Assembly (NCBI RefSeq): GCF_003217495.1
Contig: NZ_QJSW01000002.1
Coordinates: 62,001 to 126,000, forward strand
From: Paenibacillus barcinonensis
GTDB lineage: Bacteria; Bacillota; Bacilli; Paenibacillales; Paenibacillaceae
Reading direction: 5' to 3'
DNA: 64,000 nucleotides
The notes under the pieces are model-generated. The model did not search any database, was not told the origin of the DNA, and saw only the letters and a list, made by a program, of their open reading frames with translations. Position 1 is the first letter of the stretch; every line of letters begins with the position of its first letter. Shown here one piece after another: positions 1-9,887 of this stretch. The position numbers were made by a program, and so were the translations under genes.

Positions 1-1248
1 GGCAGCAGCCTTATCGTCATACCTTTGCAGCCAAACCTCGGCAGCAGTCGAGCGATTCAAGCATTCGGCAACGGTTCTGAGATGATGCCGCCAATCCCCA
101 TCCAACTGCGAAAGCACACATACAGGTGCCAGTGAGCTTAAACGCTGCATCATATTAGGAGACATTTCTTCACGAACAGCAACGATATAATCGGGATGAA
201 TGGCCTCTAGCTGCTGCACAGCTCCATCCTCCGTCTCGACCAGAGGGATGACCTTATCTGTTTCATATTTCCTCCTGTAATACGCCGTCCAAGGATGATT
301 CGCTCCTGCTGCACAGGGGATAACCTGAAGTGCCAACAACGTGCCAATCGCTAGTGGATGAACAGCAGCAATACGCTGCTTGCTGTTGCGAATAAAAGCG
401 GCTGGCGGAAGACCTGAAATTTGTTTGAATTTACGGCGGAAATACATTTCGTCCGAAAATCCTACACAGCTCGCAATCTCCTTTAACCGAAGGCTGTGAT
501 CATTCCTCATCATGATCTGTGCCTGCTTGATTCGATACATAGTCAAATAGTCCACTGCACTGCAGCCATATCTTTTTTTGAACAAACGCATGAAATGGCG
601 TGAGCTCATCCGTGCGGCGTCAGCCATATCCTGAATCGTTATTTTCTCCATATGATGCTGTTCGATATAATGCTTGACCTGCTCAATAGGCAACAGTGTA
701 TCCTGTGTTTCAACATGGAGCATGTCACTGAACATAAGGTATAACAGCTCTTGAAAACGAATCTGGCCATAATACCGCTTCAGGCCCTCTTTAGATTGGA
801 TGAGCTGCTCTATTTCCTGACATAACAGGCGAACAGCTGCTGGCGAGCTGCAGCTTCTCTCGCTGTTATTGCTTAGCATGTACATGTGATTCATGGTTTC
901 CTGCACTGATGTACCCACCAGTTCCCCATCATATGTAACTCCAAACTTCATCAGGTACAGCCCCCGACTATCCGCTCCCTGAAACGCTGCCTCCACTAGC
1001 TGTCCAGGCAAACCGACATAAAAGGCTCCACTTCGGAGCTCAATAAATTGGCCATCTACCGTCAGCCACCCTTCACCGCTCGCAGCAAAAAGCAGCATAT
1101 AACTTTCCAGAAAATGTTTACCCAGCCTCCAGCCAGATTCGTACTGGCTTGTAGCTGCTACTTGAAGCTCCTTCAACCTGAAATGCAGCTGGTCAAGCAC
1201 ATCAAAAGATGAATGTGGGCTGTGCTGTTCTGCGCTTTTGTTCTGCAT
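1..1248 (-). CDS. AraC-family regulator with C-terminal substrate-binding-protein-like domain, 3' end cut by window edge
   Basis: Translated by hand: the frame stays open for 416 codons from ATG at 1248 to the left edge, so the C-terminus is missing. Start chosen by a GGAGGA site just upstream. The first ~170 residues resemble a cupin-like sensor region. Residues ~185-285 form a two-helix-turn-helix AraC domain (IQDMADAARMSSRHFMRLFK, then SLRLKEIASCVGFSDEMYFR). After ~290 the chain reads like a periplasmic iron/B12-binding domain (HPDYIVAVREEMSPNM). This cupin + HTH + binding-protein layout is known from B. subtilis Btr (YbbB), which senses a siderophore and activates its uptake genes. By analogy it may respond to a metal chelate, but no uptake gene is visible here. 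Family assignment is firm; the ligand is unknown. Confidence 0.85.
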   Translation of the reverse strand, partial: MQNKSAEQHSPHSSFDVLDQLHFRLKELQVAATSQYESGWRLGKHFLESYMLLFAASGEGWLTVDGQFIELRSGAFYVGLPGQLVEAAFQGADSRGLYLMKFGVTYDGELVGTSVQETMNHMYMLSNNSERSCSSPAAVRLLCQEIEQLIQSKEGLKRYYGQIRFQELLYLMFSDMLHVETQDTLLPIEQVKHYIEQHHMEKITIQDMADAARMSSRHFMRLFKKRYGCSAVDYLTMYRIKQAQIMMRNDHSLRLKEIASCVGFSDEMYFRRKFKQISGLPPAAFIRNSKQRIAAVHPLAIGTLLALQVIPCAAGANHPWTAYYRRKYETDKVIPLVETEDGAVQQLEAIHPDYIVAVREEMSPNMMQRLSSLAPVCVLSQLDGDWRHHLRTVAECLNRSTAAEVWLQRYDDKAAA

Positions 1249-1353
1249 GATCTTCCTCCAGACATCGCTGTAATGTTCCCTGATGTTTAAAATATAACAC
1301 ATTTTACTTCTCACCCAAGCGGTCTGACAAAATGATTCCAGTTGTAATGCAGC

Positions 1354-1439
1354 AAAAAAAATACACTTCAGCCTTATGATCTCATACTTTCATCAGGACA
1401 AGCTGATTGAAAGAAGAGAAGCCCATAAGGCTGAAGTGT
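1354..1439 (-). terminator. Long-loop intrinsic terminator after the ABC exporter operon
   Basis: Two perfectly complementary 16-base arms (1363-1378 and 1424-1439) enclose a 45-base loop. On the minus strand they are followed by a run of Us (A-run 1354-1361). It lies between the exporter's 3' end and the AraC-type gene, in a 268-bp gap that also holds the AraC gene's promoter region. The loop is unusually long for a terminator. Confidence 0.7.
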
Positions 1440-1516
1440 GAATTCACACTGATTGATGCTGATTGATACTGATTTACTCTGGTTACTTGTTGATGATCTG
1501 ATGTTATTGCGATATT

Positions 1517-3367
1517 TTATAAAAACCGATATTGCGCTTCAATCAAGCCGTTATATACGCCCTGCCTCTGGATGAGCTGTTCATGATTGCCCTCTTCCTT
1601 GATCTCCCCGTGATCCAGCACAATAATGTTATCTGCATTGCGAATGGTGGAAAGTCGGTGAGCTACCATAAAGGAGGTACGTCCCTTGAGCAGCACCTTG
1701 AGTGCCTCCTGGATTTTCAGCTCGGTTTCTGTATCAATGCTGGCTGTGGCTTCATCCAGAATCAATATTCGCGGATCAGCGAGCAAAGCTCTGGCAAACG
1801 ATAACAATTGCCGTTGCCCCATAGACAGCACGTTACCACGCTCCTCAACCTCCGTGTCATATCCGCCAGGCAGTTTCATAATAAACTCGTGAGCATTTAC
1901 GGCTTTGGCTGCCTCCTCTACCTCTTCATTGGTCGCGTCCAGCCGACCAAAACGAATGTTATCGCGGATGGTTCCCGAGAAAATAAATGTATCCTGCAGC
2001 ACAATGCTGATCTGACTTCGCAGGCTTTCCACCGTCACATCACGAACATCATGTCCGTCAATCGTAAGACGTCCTTCACTGATGTCATAGAAGCGGCTGA
2101 TCAGATTAATAATTGTACTTTTACCCGAGCCGGTGTGACCTACAAGTGCAATGGATTGCCCGGCCTTTGCCGAAAAGCTGATGCCTTTGAGCGCCTGTCT
2201 TCCTTTTTCATATTCGAATACAACATTGTCGAACACGATATCACCTTTAATCGAAGGCAGCGGTTTTGCTCCTGGTTTATCTGCAATATGCGGCTTCTCA
2301 TCCATAAATTCGAAGATGCGCTCGGATGAAGCCATCGCCACCAGCAGCTGATTATACATCTGTCCCAGACGGTTGATCGGGTCCCAGAAGTTGCCGACAT
2401 AGTTTGCGAAGGCAACAAGCAGACCGACGGTTAACATTTCATTCTGAATGAGATGTGCACCATACCAGAACAGAATGAGCGTACCGAAGCCGCCCGTGAT
2501 TTCAATTAACGGACCGAAGCCCTGGTTCATGGCGGAGGCTTTGTCCCAGGACTTTTTGCTGGACATGTTCATATTGTCAAAGTATTTCATATTTTCTTTT
2601 TCCTGAGTGTAAGCTTGCGTTACCCGGATGCCTTGAATGGATTCATTCAAGTGTGAGTTAATTCTTGAGTTTTTCATCCGCACATCCTGCCATGCCCGGC
2701 GAATCATTACACGCAGCTTGGTGGATATAATAAACATGATCGGCACCGTAATAATTACAGCCAGCCCCAGCTTCCAGTTGATGAGCAGCAGAATAACGAT
2801 AATACCCAGTAGCTGCACACAGTCGATCATGACATTAACCGCACCATTGGTAAACAAGTCCTGAAGGGAGTTAATATCATTCGTTACACGCACAAGCACT
2901 GAGCCTGCCGGCCTTTTGTCAAAAAAGTTAAAGGACAGCTTCTGAATATGTTTGAACAAGTCTGAGCGAAGGTCGTATATAACCCGCTGTCCAATTACAT
3001 TTGTCAGCTTGATCCGATACGTATTGGCCGCCCACTGAATGATATACAGCAACAGGATTGAACCCGCAATCAGATACAGCAAGGTTACGCTGGGCACTCC
3101 GCTTTGCGGCGCAATCGCTTTATCGATAGCCAGACTGATAAGGAACGGTACAGACAATTTCGTAATCGTTCCCAGAATCATCATCAGAATGACAAGCGGC
3201 AGCAGCTGCTTCGCATACGGTTTCATATAAGCGAACAACCGCCCGAATTCTTGCCAGTTAAACGGCTTTTCAATCACTTCATCGTCTTGATAGACAAAAC
3301 GCTCATTCTTTTTGGGATTCGAGGTCCCCTTGACCTCACGCCTGTCTGTTATCGTTTCGGCACTCAT
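1517..3367 (-). CDS. ABC exporter half-transporter, catalytic-site partner (BmrD/YfiC-like)
   Basis: 616 aa, full length for a half-size exporter: about six membrane segments (residues ~55-345) then an ATPase domain. The ATPase has Walker A GHTGSGKS at ~409, signature loop LSMGQRQ at ~511 and Walker B LILDEATASID at ~535. The catalytic Glu after Walker B is present, but the signature loop is SMGQ instead of SGGQ. The upstream partner shows the reverse pattern, so the two are expected to form a heterodimer with one active and one degenerate ATP site, as in BmrCD, LmrCD or TM287/288. The start codon overlaps the partner's stop by 4 bp. The substrate is not readable from sequence; drug or lipid export is typical of the family. 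Confidence 0.88.
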   Translation of the reverse strand: MSAETITDRREVKGTSNPKKNERFVYQDDEVIEKPFNWQEFGRLFAYMKPYAKQLLPLVILMMILGTITKLSVPFLISLAIDKAIAPQSGVPSVTLLYLIAGSILLLYIIQWAANTYRIKLTNVIGQRVIYDLRSDLFKHIQKLSFNFFDKRPAGSVLVRVTNDINSLQDLFTNGAVNVMIDCVQLLGIIVILLLINWKLGLAVIITVPIMFIISTKLRVMIRRAWQDVRMKNSRINSHLNESIQGIRVTQAYTQEKENMKYFDNMNMSSKKSWDKASAMNQGFGPLIEITGGFGTLILFWYGAHLIQNEMLTVGLLVAFANYVGNFWDPINRLGQMYNQLLVAMASSERIFEFMDEKPHIADKPGAKPLPSIKGDIVFDNVVFEYEKGRQALKGISFSAKAGQSIALVGHTGSGKSTIINLISRFYDISEGRLTIDGHDVRDVTVESLRSQISIVLQDTFIFSGTIRDNIRFGRLDATNEEVEEAAKAVNAHEFIMKLPGGYDTEVEERGNVLSMGQRQLLSFARALLADPRILILDEATASIDTETELKIQEALKVLLKGRTSFMVAHRLSTIRNADNIIVLDHGEIKEEGNHEQLIQRQGVYNGLIEAQYRFL

Positions 3368-5136
3368 GAGTTCACCTGCTCCCCAGCCTCCCGCTTGCCG
3401 CGGGAAATGTAATCTGCATATTGAATGTTATAAACATCCTGGTATGGTCCAGGCACCTGTATAAGTTCTGTATGTTTACCACGTTGCACTACGCGGCCTT
3501 CATCAAGCACCAGAATCTCATCGGCATGACGCAGGGAAGAGATCCGGTGTGCAATAATAAATGTCGTTCTGCCACGCATAACCTCTTGAAAGCCCGACTG
3601 AATCTCATGTTCGGTTTCCATATCCACCGCACTGGTTGCATCATCGAGCACCAGAATTTTCGGATTTTTGAGCAACGCCCGGGCAATAGCAATCCTCTGT
3701 TTCTGCCCGCCTGACAGTCCCATACCACGTTCACCCACGACCGTATCATACCCCTCGGGAAACTCCATAATAAAGTCATGAGCCTTCGCCAGCTTGGCAG
3801 CACGGATAATTTCATCCATCGTTACATTTTTTAATCCATAAGAGATGTTGTTGCGAATGCTGGAGGAGAACAAAAACGTTTCCTGGAACACGGAAGCAAT
3901 CTGACTCCGCAAGCTACGAATGCCCATGTCCTTAATGTTTCTTCCATCCAGCTTGATTTCGCCTGAATTGACGTTGTACGCTCGCATCAGCAGCTGAATA
4001 ATGGTTGATTTACCAGAGCCGGTTCCACCAAGGAAACCGATTACAGAACCGGGTGGAGCATCAAAATTAATATCCGTTACAGCTGGCATTTTGTTGCCGT
4101 AAGCAAAGGTTACTGATTCAAAAGTCACATGACCTCTGACCTGATCTGATTCCACAATTACAGGGTCTTCTGTCTCTACAACATCAACAGGGGTGTTCAG
4201 CAGCTCTAGCACCCGCTCACCCGAAGCTTTAGACTGTGTATAGTTATTGATATGAAAACCAAGTCCCCACATTGGACCGATTATGTACCAGATCAAGCTG
4301 AAGAAGGCTACAAGCTGACCCAGAGTCAGTGTCTGCTGAATCACCATTCTTCCACCAACCACAAGCAAAAGCACAACACTTACCGATGCCAATATCTCCA
4401 TAACGGGAAAATAACGGCTCCACAATGTAGCAGCATGGATCTGATTGGTTTTGTACCGTTCATTCCGTGTAGAGAATTTCTCTACTTCGTAAGGCTCGCG
4501 TGCAAAGGATTTCACTGTTCTAACACCTGTAATGTTCTCTTGTACCGCTGTAGTGAGCGAGCTTAGAGCCAGTCTCATCTCCTGAAAAGCAGGGTGAATT
4601 TTGGATTCGAATCGGAGCGCAACGAAGGCAAGCAGAGGAATGCAGACAAGGGTCAGCAACGTTAGCTTCCAACTCATCGTCATCATCATAATTGCGCCGA
4701 ACACGACCATTAGAACCATGTTGAGAATCTGGGCGAAGCCGAAGCCGATAAAGTTACGGATGGCCTCCAAATCTCCCGTGAGGCGGGACATCAGATCACC
4801 TGTTTTGGCCGTATCATAATAACGGAAGGATAAAAATTGAAGCTTTTCATAACATGCATTACGCAGACGGTAAGCTAAATAGTTACCTAGACGTCCACCA
4901 AAGAAACCGTGTAAAAATTGCATTCCCGCTTTCAAAATAACAACACCTAACACAGTTAATGCAAGCATGGGAACGTCTTCAAAATTCCGCGGAATAATGA
5001 CATCATCAATCAGAATTCGCAGCAGGTTCGGGTACACCAATCCAAGTGCGGTCGCTATGGCGAGGAACAAGATTGATACCAATAAATACGTTCGCTTCTC
5101 CCAAAAAAAGGTTTGCAGTTGCCTAAGAACATCCAT
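3364..5136 (-). CDS. ABC exporter half-transporter, degenerate-Walker-B partner (BmrC/YfiB-like)
   Basis: 590 aa from the ATG at 5136, which has AGGAGG six bases upstream. Start sites further out (to 5289) would add about 51 residues that do not look like an exporter N-terminus and have no ribosome site. Membrane segments occupy residues ~15-310. The ATPase has Walker A GGTGSGKS and a canonical LSGGQKQR signature, but Walker B reads LVLDDATSAVD, with Asp replacing the catalytic Glu. This complements the SMGQ signature in the next gene, and the pair overlap by 4 bp. First gene of a two-gene operon. Substrate unknown. Confidence 0.88.
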   Translation of the reverse strand: MDVLRQLQTFFWEKRTYLLVSILFLAIATALGLVYPNLLRILIDDVIIPRNFEDVPMLALTVLGVVILKAGMQFLHGFFGGRLGNYLAYRLRNACYEKLQFLSFRYYDTAKTGDLMSRLTGDLEAIRNFIGFGFAQILNMVLMVVFGAIMMMTMSWKLTLLTLVCIPLLAFVALRFESKIHPAFQEMRLALSSLTTAVQENITGVRTVKSFAREPYEVEKFSTRNERYKTNQIHAATLWSRYFPVMEILASVSVVLLLVVGGRMVIQQTLTLGQLVAFFSLIWYIIGPMWGLGFHINNYTQSKASGERVLELLNTPVDVVETEDPVIVESDQVRGHVTFESVTFAYGNKMPAVTDINFDAPPGSVIGFLGGTGSGKSTIIQLLMRAYNVNSGEIKLDGRNIKDMGIRSLRSQIASVFQETFLFSSSIRNNISYGLKNVTMDEIIRAAKLAKAHDFIMEFPEGYDTVVGERGMGLSGGQKQRIAIARALLKNPKILVLDDATSAVDMETEHEIQSGFQEVMRGRTTFIIAHRISSLRHADEILVLDEGRVVQRGKHTELIQVPGPYQDVYNIQYADYISRGKREAGEQVNS

Positions 5137-5326
5137 GTTTCTCCTCCTCTGATGTTGCGTTAAATGATATGAACATTTATGAAGTTTATCACCGTCCCTC
5201 ATTCGCGGCAAAGCGAATATTAGACCATATTCAGGCTGCTTTGAGCTTATTATCGCATTCATGGAGACCAATACCCGACTTTCAATCAAATGTTTGAATA
5301 TTCTCTATATTTCAGGTTGTTCATAC

Positions 5327-5370
5327 CAAAAAAAGGCTCCCTGTATGCCTTTACAGCGGGAGCCTTTTTG
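5327..5370 (-). terminator. Intrinsic terminator after the dynamin gene
   Basis: Arms AAAAAGGCTCCC and GGGAGCCTTTTT (5330-5341 / 5358-5369) form a strong hairpin with U-runs on both strands. It separates the dynamin gene (ends 5539) from the ABC exporter start at 5136. Confidence 0.85.
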
Positions 5371-5538
5371 AATGTGTTTTCGCAACATTTTCAAAGTATT
5401 GCGGAATCACTCATTTATTTTACAAACGTTTCCATAATCACAACCCATATGTGGTTGACCAGCCTGGTCCCGGAGCACTAGACTACCTGCCGCATATCGC
5501 AAGTGATTCGCACAGGTTGATGAGAGCTCCCTAACCTT

Positions 5539-8500
5539 TTATTCCTGCATCTGTTCCAGTTGTGCAGACAAAGACGCCCATTGCTCGGCCGGAATTCCAC
5601 TTTCAAGTGTTTCCTGTATGCCGCTAATGGCTTCATCCAGTCTTTCGGTGAGCTGGCGTGCTTGATGCTGCACCGACTGACCAACCTGCGCATCATAAAA
5701 TTGAACCAGCGTTTGTTCCGAGGCGGGCAGCGCTTCAATAATCATCTGCTTCAGCACAGAATCAAGGGCCTCCTGAAGGCGCTGGCGTCCGTCTCCTTCA
5801 AAGAACTGCTTCGGATTACGGAAGTAACTCCAGTAGTTTTTCCAACCAGACGGTTCCTCCAGCCGGATCTCCTCCAGCACCGGTGTGTTCCATTTCTCTT
5901 CCAGCGTTAAGGATAAGTCAATGCCACCTGTCAGCTGCTTCACCTCATCTATGCATTCCGTCACTTGTTTGGCAACCCATGCTTGCCCGGTCTGCTCCAG
6001 TCTCAGTGTCGTAGCAAGCAATTCCTGCTCAAGCTCAATGCCAATCATTCGCAGCAGTTCCCGGCCACATGCGGCAAAAGCTGTTTTTAGATTGCCCTGA
6101 TCTTCTCGCAGCACCGAGGGGTGGAACGCTTCTGCCATAAACTGACCGAGCCGGAACGCAAGACGCTGTCTGACATGGAAGAGCAATTCATTGGTTTCCT
6201 GTGCCAACTCATCCCTCATCGCCCGTTGTGCCAGTCGCTGTATCCGCTCCCTGGACTGGCCGGATATCGTTTCCAGTTCATTCCGACGCTTACGAAGTGT
6301 TTCTTCCCCTTGAGCTGCATCTTCAGCGCGTTGTTTCAACCGCTGAATTACTCTTGCCAGCTCCTCCGAGGCTCCGACTACTGCCAGATCAGCCAGCTCC
6401 TTGCCTGCAAACCGATTAAATTCCTCTTCGAAGCGGATAAATCCGGACTGCTGCAGCAGATCCGCATTCCCCTCCATCTTGCCCTCCATCGCCATAATGC
6501 TGGATACCGGGAAGAGACGCGGCAAACGAATGCCGTTGCTGCGAAGCTCTGTGCCTACATGCTCCAGCACCTGCTCCAGTTCTTCTTCAGACGACGATAA
6601 GTCACTCGCATTCACCACAAAGAACATTTGATCCATGGCAGAGCTGTCCTTGACCCGGCCCAGCTGATTCAGGAACTGCCGATCTCCTTGGGAGAAGGCG
6701 TGATTATAATAAGTGACAAAAATGAGCGCATCGGCATTTTTCATATAATTAAACGTTACACCCGTGTGCCGGGCATTGACTGAATCTGCTCCTGGTGTAT
6801 CCACCAGTACAATGCCCTGTTCGGTTACATCACAGCTGTAATACAGATCAATCGAATCAACAAAACAGGATTTCTTCTCATTCGCTACAAAATTGCGATA
6901 TCCATTCAGATCGACCAGCACGTCCTGTCCCAGCTGATCCTGCGTCTCCTGCCAGCCAGCCGCAGCAGCTTGCAAAAAGCTGTAATGCGGACGTCCTGCC
7001 GGATGAACATCCTGCGGTGTCAGAGACTTCACACGCTTCTGCCATTCCGCACCAGGCTCACCAAGCCCCAGCAGGCGGAAGGAATACGCCAGGTCCTCCT
7101 GGAAGGCGTCCAGGGTCTTCATACGGACCCGGGCTGTTCCATGCTCCGCGCCGCCGGCCGGAGCCATAATGCGGTTGATCGCCGCTGTCGTTGGATGCGG
7201 CGACACGGGTAAGACGGCTTCGCCCAGCAAGGCGTTGGCGAAGGAGGATTTGCCCGCGCTGAACGCACCGAACAGCGCGAGCGTAAACGTGCCGCCCGCA
7301 AGCGAAGCTGCGCGTGCACGCAAATCCCGTACCGCCGACCCCATGGCGGGGTACGGCTCCACCAACGCAGCAGCGGCTTCCAGCCGTGCCGCTGCTGCGT
7401 CCAGGCGCCGGCGGCGTTCCGCGCCAGCCGCCGCCGTTGCGCCCTGCGCCGCTGCTGCGCGCGGCGGCGCAGGGGCCTGCGTCTGTGGCTGCGCCGCCAC
7501 AGACGCGGACGTGCCCGCCTGAGGACCGGGAGCTTCGCCCGGTCCAGGCGCGGGCACGTGCGGGCCCTTCACCTCCGGCAACAGCCCGGAGGTGAGGGGG
7601 CCCGCAGGAGGCAGCAGGCTGCGCAGCGCTGCTGCCTCTTCGGCGGCGGCGCGCTGAAGCGCCGTGTAGCGCGCCGCCGCCGCGGATTGCGCCAGCAGCG
7701 CTGCGCGGCTGGCGTCCAGCGCCTGGAGCGCGGCTTCGCCCTGCGCAGCCAGCGCCTCCAGGATGCGGTCGGCCAGCGCCATGGCCGACTTGCGATACCG
7801 GGCCTCGATCTCGCCCCGGACATCCTTGCTGAATTGCAGCACATACTCAGGCGACAGCTCTGCACTCGCACTTCGTTTCAGTTCAAGCAATTCTTCATCT
7901 ATTGCAGGCAGCTCGTCATTCAATGCCTGCTCCCACTCTGCCCCCCAAATTTGATGGGCTTCCCCCAGCTGTCTGAGCATTGTGCGCACATGAACCTGCA
8001 CTTGACTGGAGGTTTGATCCTCTAGCAATCTTACCAGTTCCGAAACCCGACGCTGCTTCTCCTGCTCCGTCTTGCCGCCGGAGAACAGCAATCCTACCCG
8101 GAAACCCGGCTTACGGCTTTCCAAGTAACTGCCTGCAGAGCTTCGAATATCCGCAGGTGTAAGATTGGCATTGGCCAGCAGCGAATCAAGCTCTGCTCTG
8201 AACTTTTCGCGTATCCGCGAAGGCATCGCCCGAAGGTCAGAAGCTTGTTCATCCAGAAGTGTCAGCTCCCGTGACAACCGTTCAATGCCTTCCTGTCCGC
8301 CAATCTCCTCCAGAAGTGCAGTCTCCTCATCTTCCCGTTTCCCAGCCTCGCGGCTCAGGTGCTGCTCTGTAATATGACGAGCCGAACTAGCCAGGCTGTG
8401 TGAGATCAGCTCCTCTTTGCTCTTCATCATCTGGGTAATAAGTTCAGGTAGCTGCTGCCACTGATTATATCTGTGCTGTTGATCCCGCAACGAGGTAAAC

Positions 8501-9219
8501 AGCAGGCCATCATAACGCACTTCCCACGCTTCAAAGATGACCTCTACTCCTTGCACATATTGTTCAAACGAGAGCTCACGCTCCCGGTGCTTATCAATCT
8601 GGTTCACAATCAGGAACAGCGGCTTGCCCCAATCGGACAAACTTTTCGCAAAAGAAAGATTGGTTTCGGACTGAACATGATTGTAGTCCATCACATAGAA
8701 CACAACATCCGCCAGATGCAGTGCTGAATGTGTCGCCAGGCTATGCCCACGATCCGTTGAATCTACGCCCGGAGTATCCAGTAACACGGCGTCATCCTGC
8801 AAAAGCGGAATATGATCCCATACTTCAATAGAGCTGTATGCCCCACCATTTTTACAGTACACCTCAAGTTCTTCGGGCGAAACCTCCAGTGTGCCTTTAT
8901 TGCTGTTGTCATTGTCAGCGCTTACGTTCGGAGATGTATAAATAAGTGCTCTCGGCCTGCCATTACGAATGGCAACCACATTGGCACTGGTTGGCACAGG
9001 GCTGGAGGGCAGTACCCTTTTACCACACAAGCTGTTAATCAGACTCGATTTGCCTGCCGAGAAATGTCCGCAGAACGCAATCGTCAAATGTTTTGTTTCT
9101 GCCTTGCTGATTAAATCCGTTATTGCCTCTACAGCGGTTTGGTCTCCTGTCTTCTCCATTGCTTCACGCAGTGGATTCAAAGGTGTGGCCACTTCTGCTG
9201 GGAAATCTGTTCTGGACAT
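5539..9219 (-). CDS. dynA: Tandem bacterial dynamin-like GTPase (DynA type)
   Basis: 1226 aa from ATG at 9219, preceded by AGGAGG at 10 bases; an ATG 13 codons upstream lacks a ribosome site. Two dynamin GTPase units lie in tandem. The first has P-loop GHFSAGKSS at ~50 and switch motif LLDTPGVDST. The second has P-loop GAFSAGKSS at ~650 and LVDTPGADSV. Each is followed by long helical, coiled-coil-prone stalk regions. B. subtilis DynA (YpbR, ~1190 aa) has the same fused layout and acts at the membrane in fusion, stress and phage tolerance; that role is family knowledge. An Ala/Pro-rich linker at residues ~525-620 is encoded by very GC-rich DNA (about 7.1-7.8 kb), unlike the rest of the gene. 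Monocistronic, with its own terminator. Confidence 0.93.
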   Translation of the reverse strand: MSRTDFPAEVATPLNPLREAMEKTGDQTAVEAITDLISKAETKHLTIAFCGHFSAGKSSLINSLCGKRVLPSSPVPTSANVVAIRNGRPRALIYTSPNVSADNDNSNKGTLEVSPEELEVYCKNGGAYSSIEVWDHIPLLQDDAVLLDTPGVDSTDRGHSLATHSALHLADVVFYVMDYNHVQSETNLSFAKSLSDWGKPLFLIVNQIDKHRERELSFEQYVQGVEVIFEAWEVRYDGLLFTSLRDQQHRYNQWQQLPELITQMMKSKEELISHSLASSARHITEQHLSREAGKREDEETALLEEIGGQEGIERLSRELTLLDEQASDLRAMPSRIREKFRAELDSLLANANLTPADIRSSAGSYLESRKPGFRVGLLFSGGKTEQEKQRRVSELVRLLEDQTSSQVQVHVRTMLRQLGEAHQIWGAEWEQALNDELPAIDEELLELKRSASAELSPEYVLQFSKDVRGEIEARYRKSAMALADRILEALAAQGEAALQALDASRAALLAQSAAAARYTALQRAAAEEAAALRSLLPPAGPLTSGLLPEVKGPHVPAPGPGEAPGPQAGTSASVAAQPQTQAPAPPRAAAAQGATAAAGAERRRRLDAAAARLEAAAALVEPYPAMGSAVRDLRARAASLAGGTFTLALFGAFSAGKSSFANALLGEAVLPVSPHPTTAAINRIMAPAGGAEHGTARVRMKTLDAFQEDLAYSFRLLGLGEPGAEWQKRVKSLTPQDVHPAGRPHYSFLQAAAAGWQETQDQLGQDVLVDLNGYRNFVANEKKSCFVDSIDLYYSCDVTEQGIVLVDTPGADSVNARHTGVTFNYMKNADALIFVTYYNHAFSQGDRQFLNQLGRVKDSSAMDQMFFVVNASDLSSSEEELEQVLEHVGTELRSNGIRLPRLFPVSSIMAMEGKMEGNADLLQQSGFIRFEEEFNRFAGKELADLAVVGASEELARVIQRLKQRAEDAAQGEETLRKRRNELETISGQSRERIQRLAQRAMRDELAQETNELLFHVRQRLAFRLGQFMAEAFHPSVLREDQGNLKTAFAACGRELLRMIGIELEQELLATTLRLEQTGQAWVAKQVTECIDEVKQLTGGIDLSLTLEEKWNTPVLEEIRLEEPSGWKNYWSYFRNPKQFFEGDGRQRLQEALDSVLKQMIIEALPASEQTLVQFYDAQVGQSVQHQARQLTERLDEAISGIQETLESGIPAEQWASLSAQLEQMQE

Positions 9220-9611
9220 GACTGGCCTTCCTCCTGGCTCCTCTAATTTGACATCCATATCGACGTCAATCTCTGTAATATCTCATATAGTTTAACATTA
9301 TCATGTTTGAATTTGAACGTTTTCACGCGAATCTGCATGTAGATGGATTCCAGATCAATATCATTGCAATACGAGATCATTTCTACCCGCAATCCGTTCT
9401 TAACACAATGTATGTACCATTTACATGTATGGATAAAAAAATAAAACCGATCATGTCGGTTTTACAAGTCTGTACTATAGCTTCCGGCTCACACGGAATG
9501 TTCATCATCAAAAAACTGACCGCATGACATGCCATCCCATCAGCACATACCACGGAACTAACGTGTCACTGCAGCCAGGTTCTTGATCATAGATTTTGAA
9601 TTATATAAAAC
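9220..9611. other. 392-bp gap between dynA and the nth operon
   Basis: Holds the presumed dynA promoter region and, at 9435-9463, the terminator of the nth operon. A plus-strand frame at 9303-9527 exists but has no convincing ribosome site or recognisable product, so it is not called. Confidence 0.6.
9435..9463 (-). terminator. Intrinsic terminator of the nth operon
   Basis: Stem AAAACCGA / TCGGTTTT (9443-9450 and 9456-9463) with a five-base loop, followed on the minus strand by a U-rich run (A-run from 9435). About 150 bp downstream of the last gene. Confidence 0.8.
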
Positions 9612-9887
9612 TTAGGATACTGCATTTTCCATTTCAGGAAGCAAAATTTCAAAAACTTGTCCATGCTGCAGAATAGTAATGTTTCTGCCTTTGTCTCTCA
9701 TCACAACGACTTCTGGTTTAGTAGACATACGCTCCAGATAATGTTCAGGCACATCGCCAGAGTGGCTTACAGTGATGCCCTCCACTTCTTTTTCTTCATT
9801 CTCAGCCATATCCTGTTCAACGATCTGTTCAAAAATATCGGAGAAGGCTTCAAAGTTGTCAGTGTACACGGAAATGCATTTCATCAT
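9612..9887 (-). CDS. Small conserved-looking protein of unknown function downstream of nth
   Basis: 91 aa, acidic, no membrane segment or signal peptide. The first ATG overlaps the last base of the nth stop codon (TAATG), so translation is probably coupled; AAGGA lies just upstream. The sequence alternates hydrophobic and acidic stretches (SVYTDNFEAFSDIFEQIVEQ) and ends in a short beta-rich part (VVVMRDKGRNITILQHGQVF). I do not recognise the family. Coupling to a DNA-repair gene is suggestive only. Confidence 0.75.
   Translation of the reverse strand: MMKCISVYTDNFEAFSDIFEQIVEQDMAENEEKEVEGITVSHSGDVPEHYLERMSTKPEVVVMRDKGRNITILQHGQVFEILLPEMENAVS

Noticed and set aside
7119-7871. Several frames in the GC-rich part of dynA
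   Set aside because: High GC removes stop codons in all frames; only the dynamin frame has domain motifs.
9303-9527. 74-codon plus-strand frame in the dynA-nth gap
   Set aside because: No ribosome site, no recognisable features, and it overlaps the nth-operon terminator.
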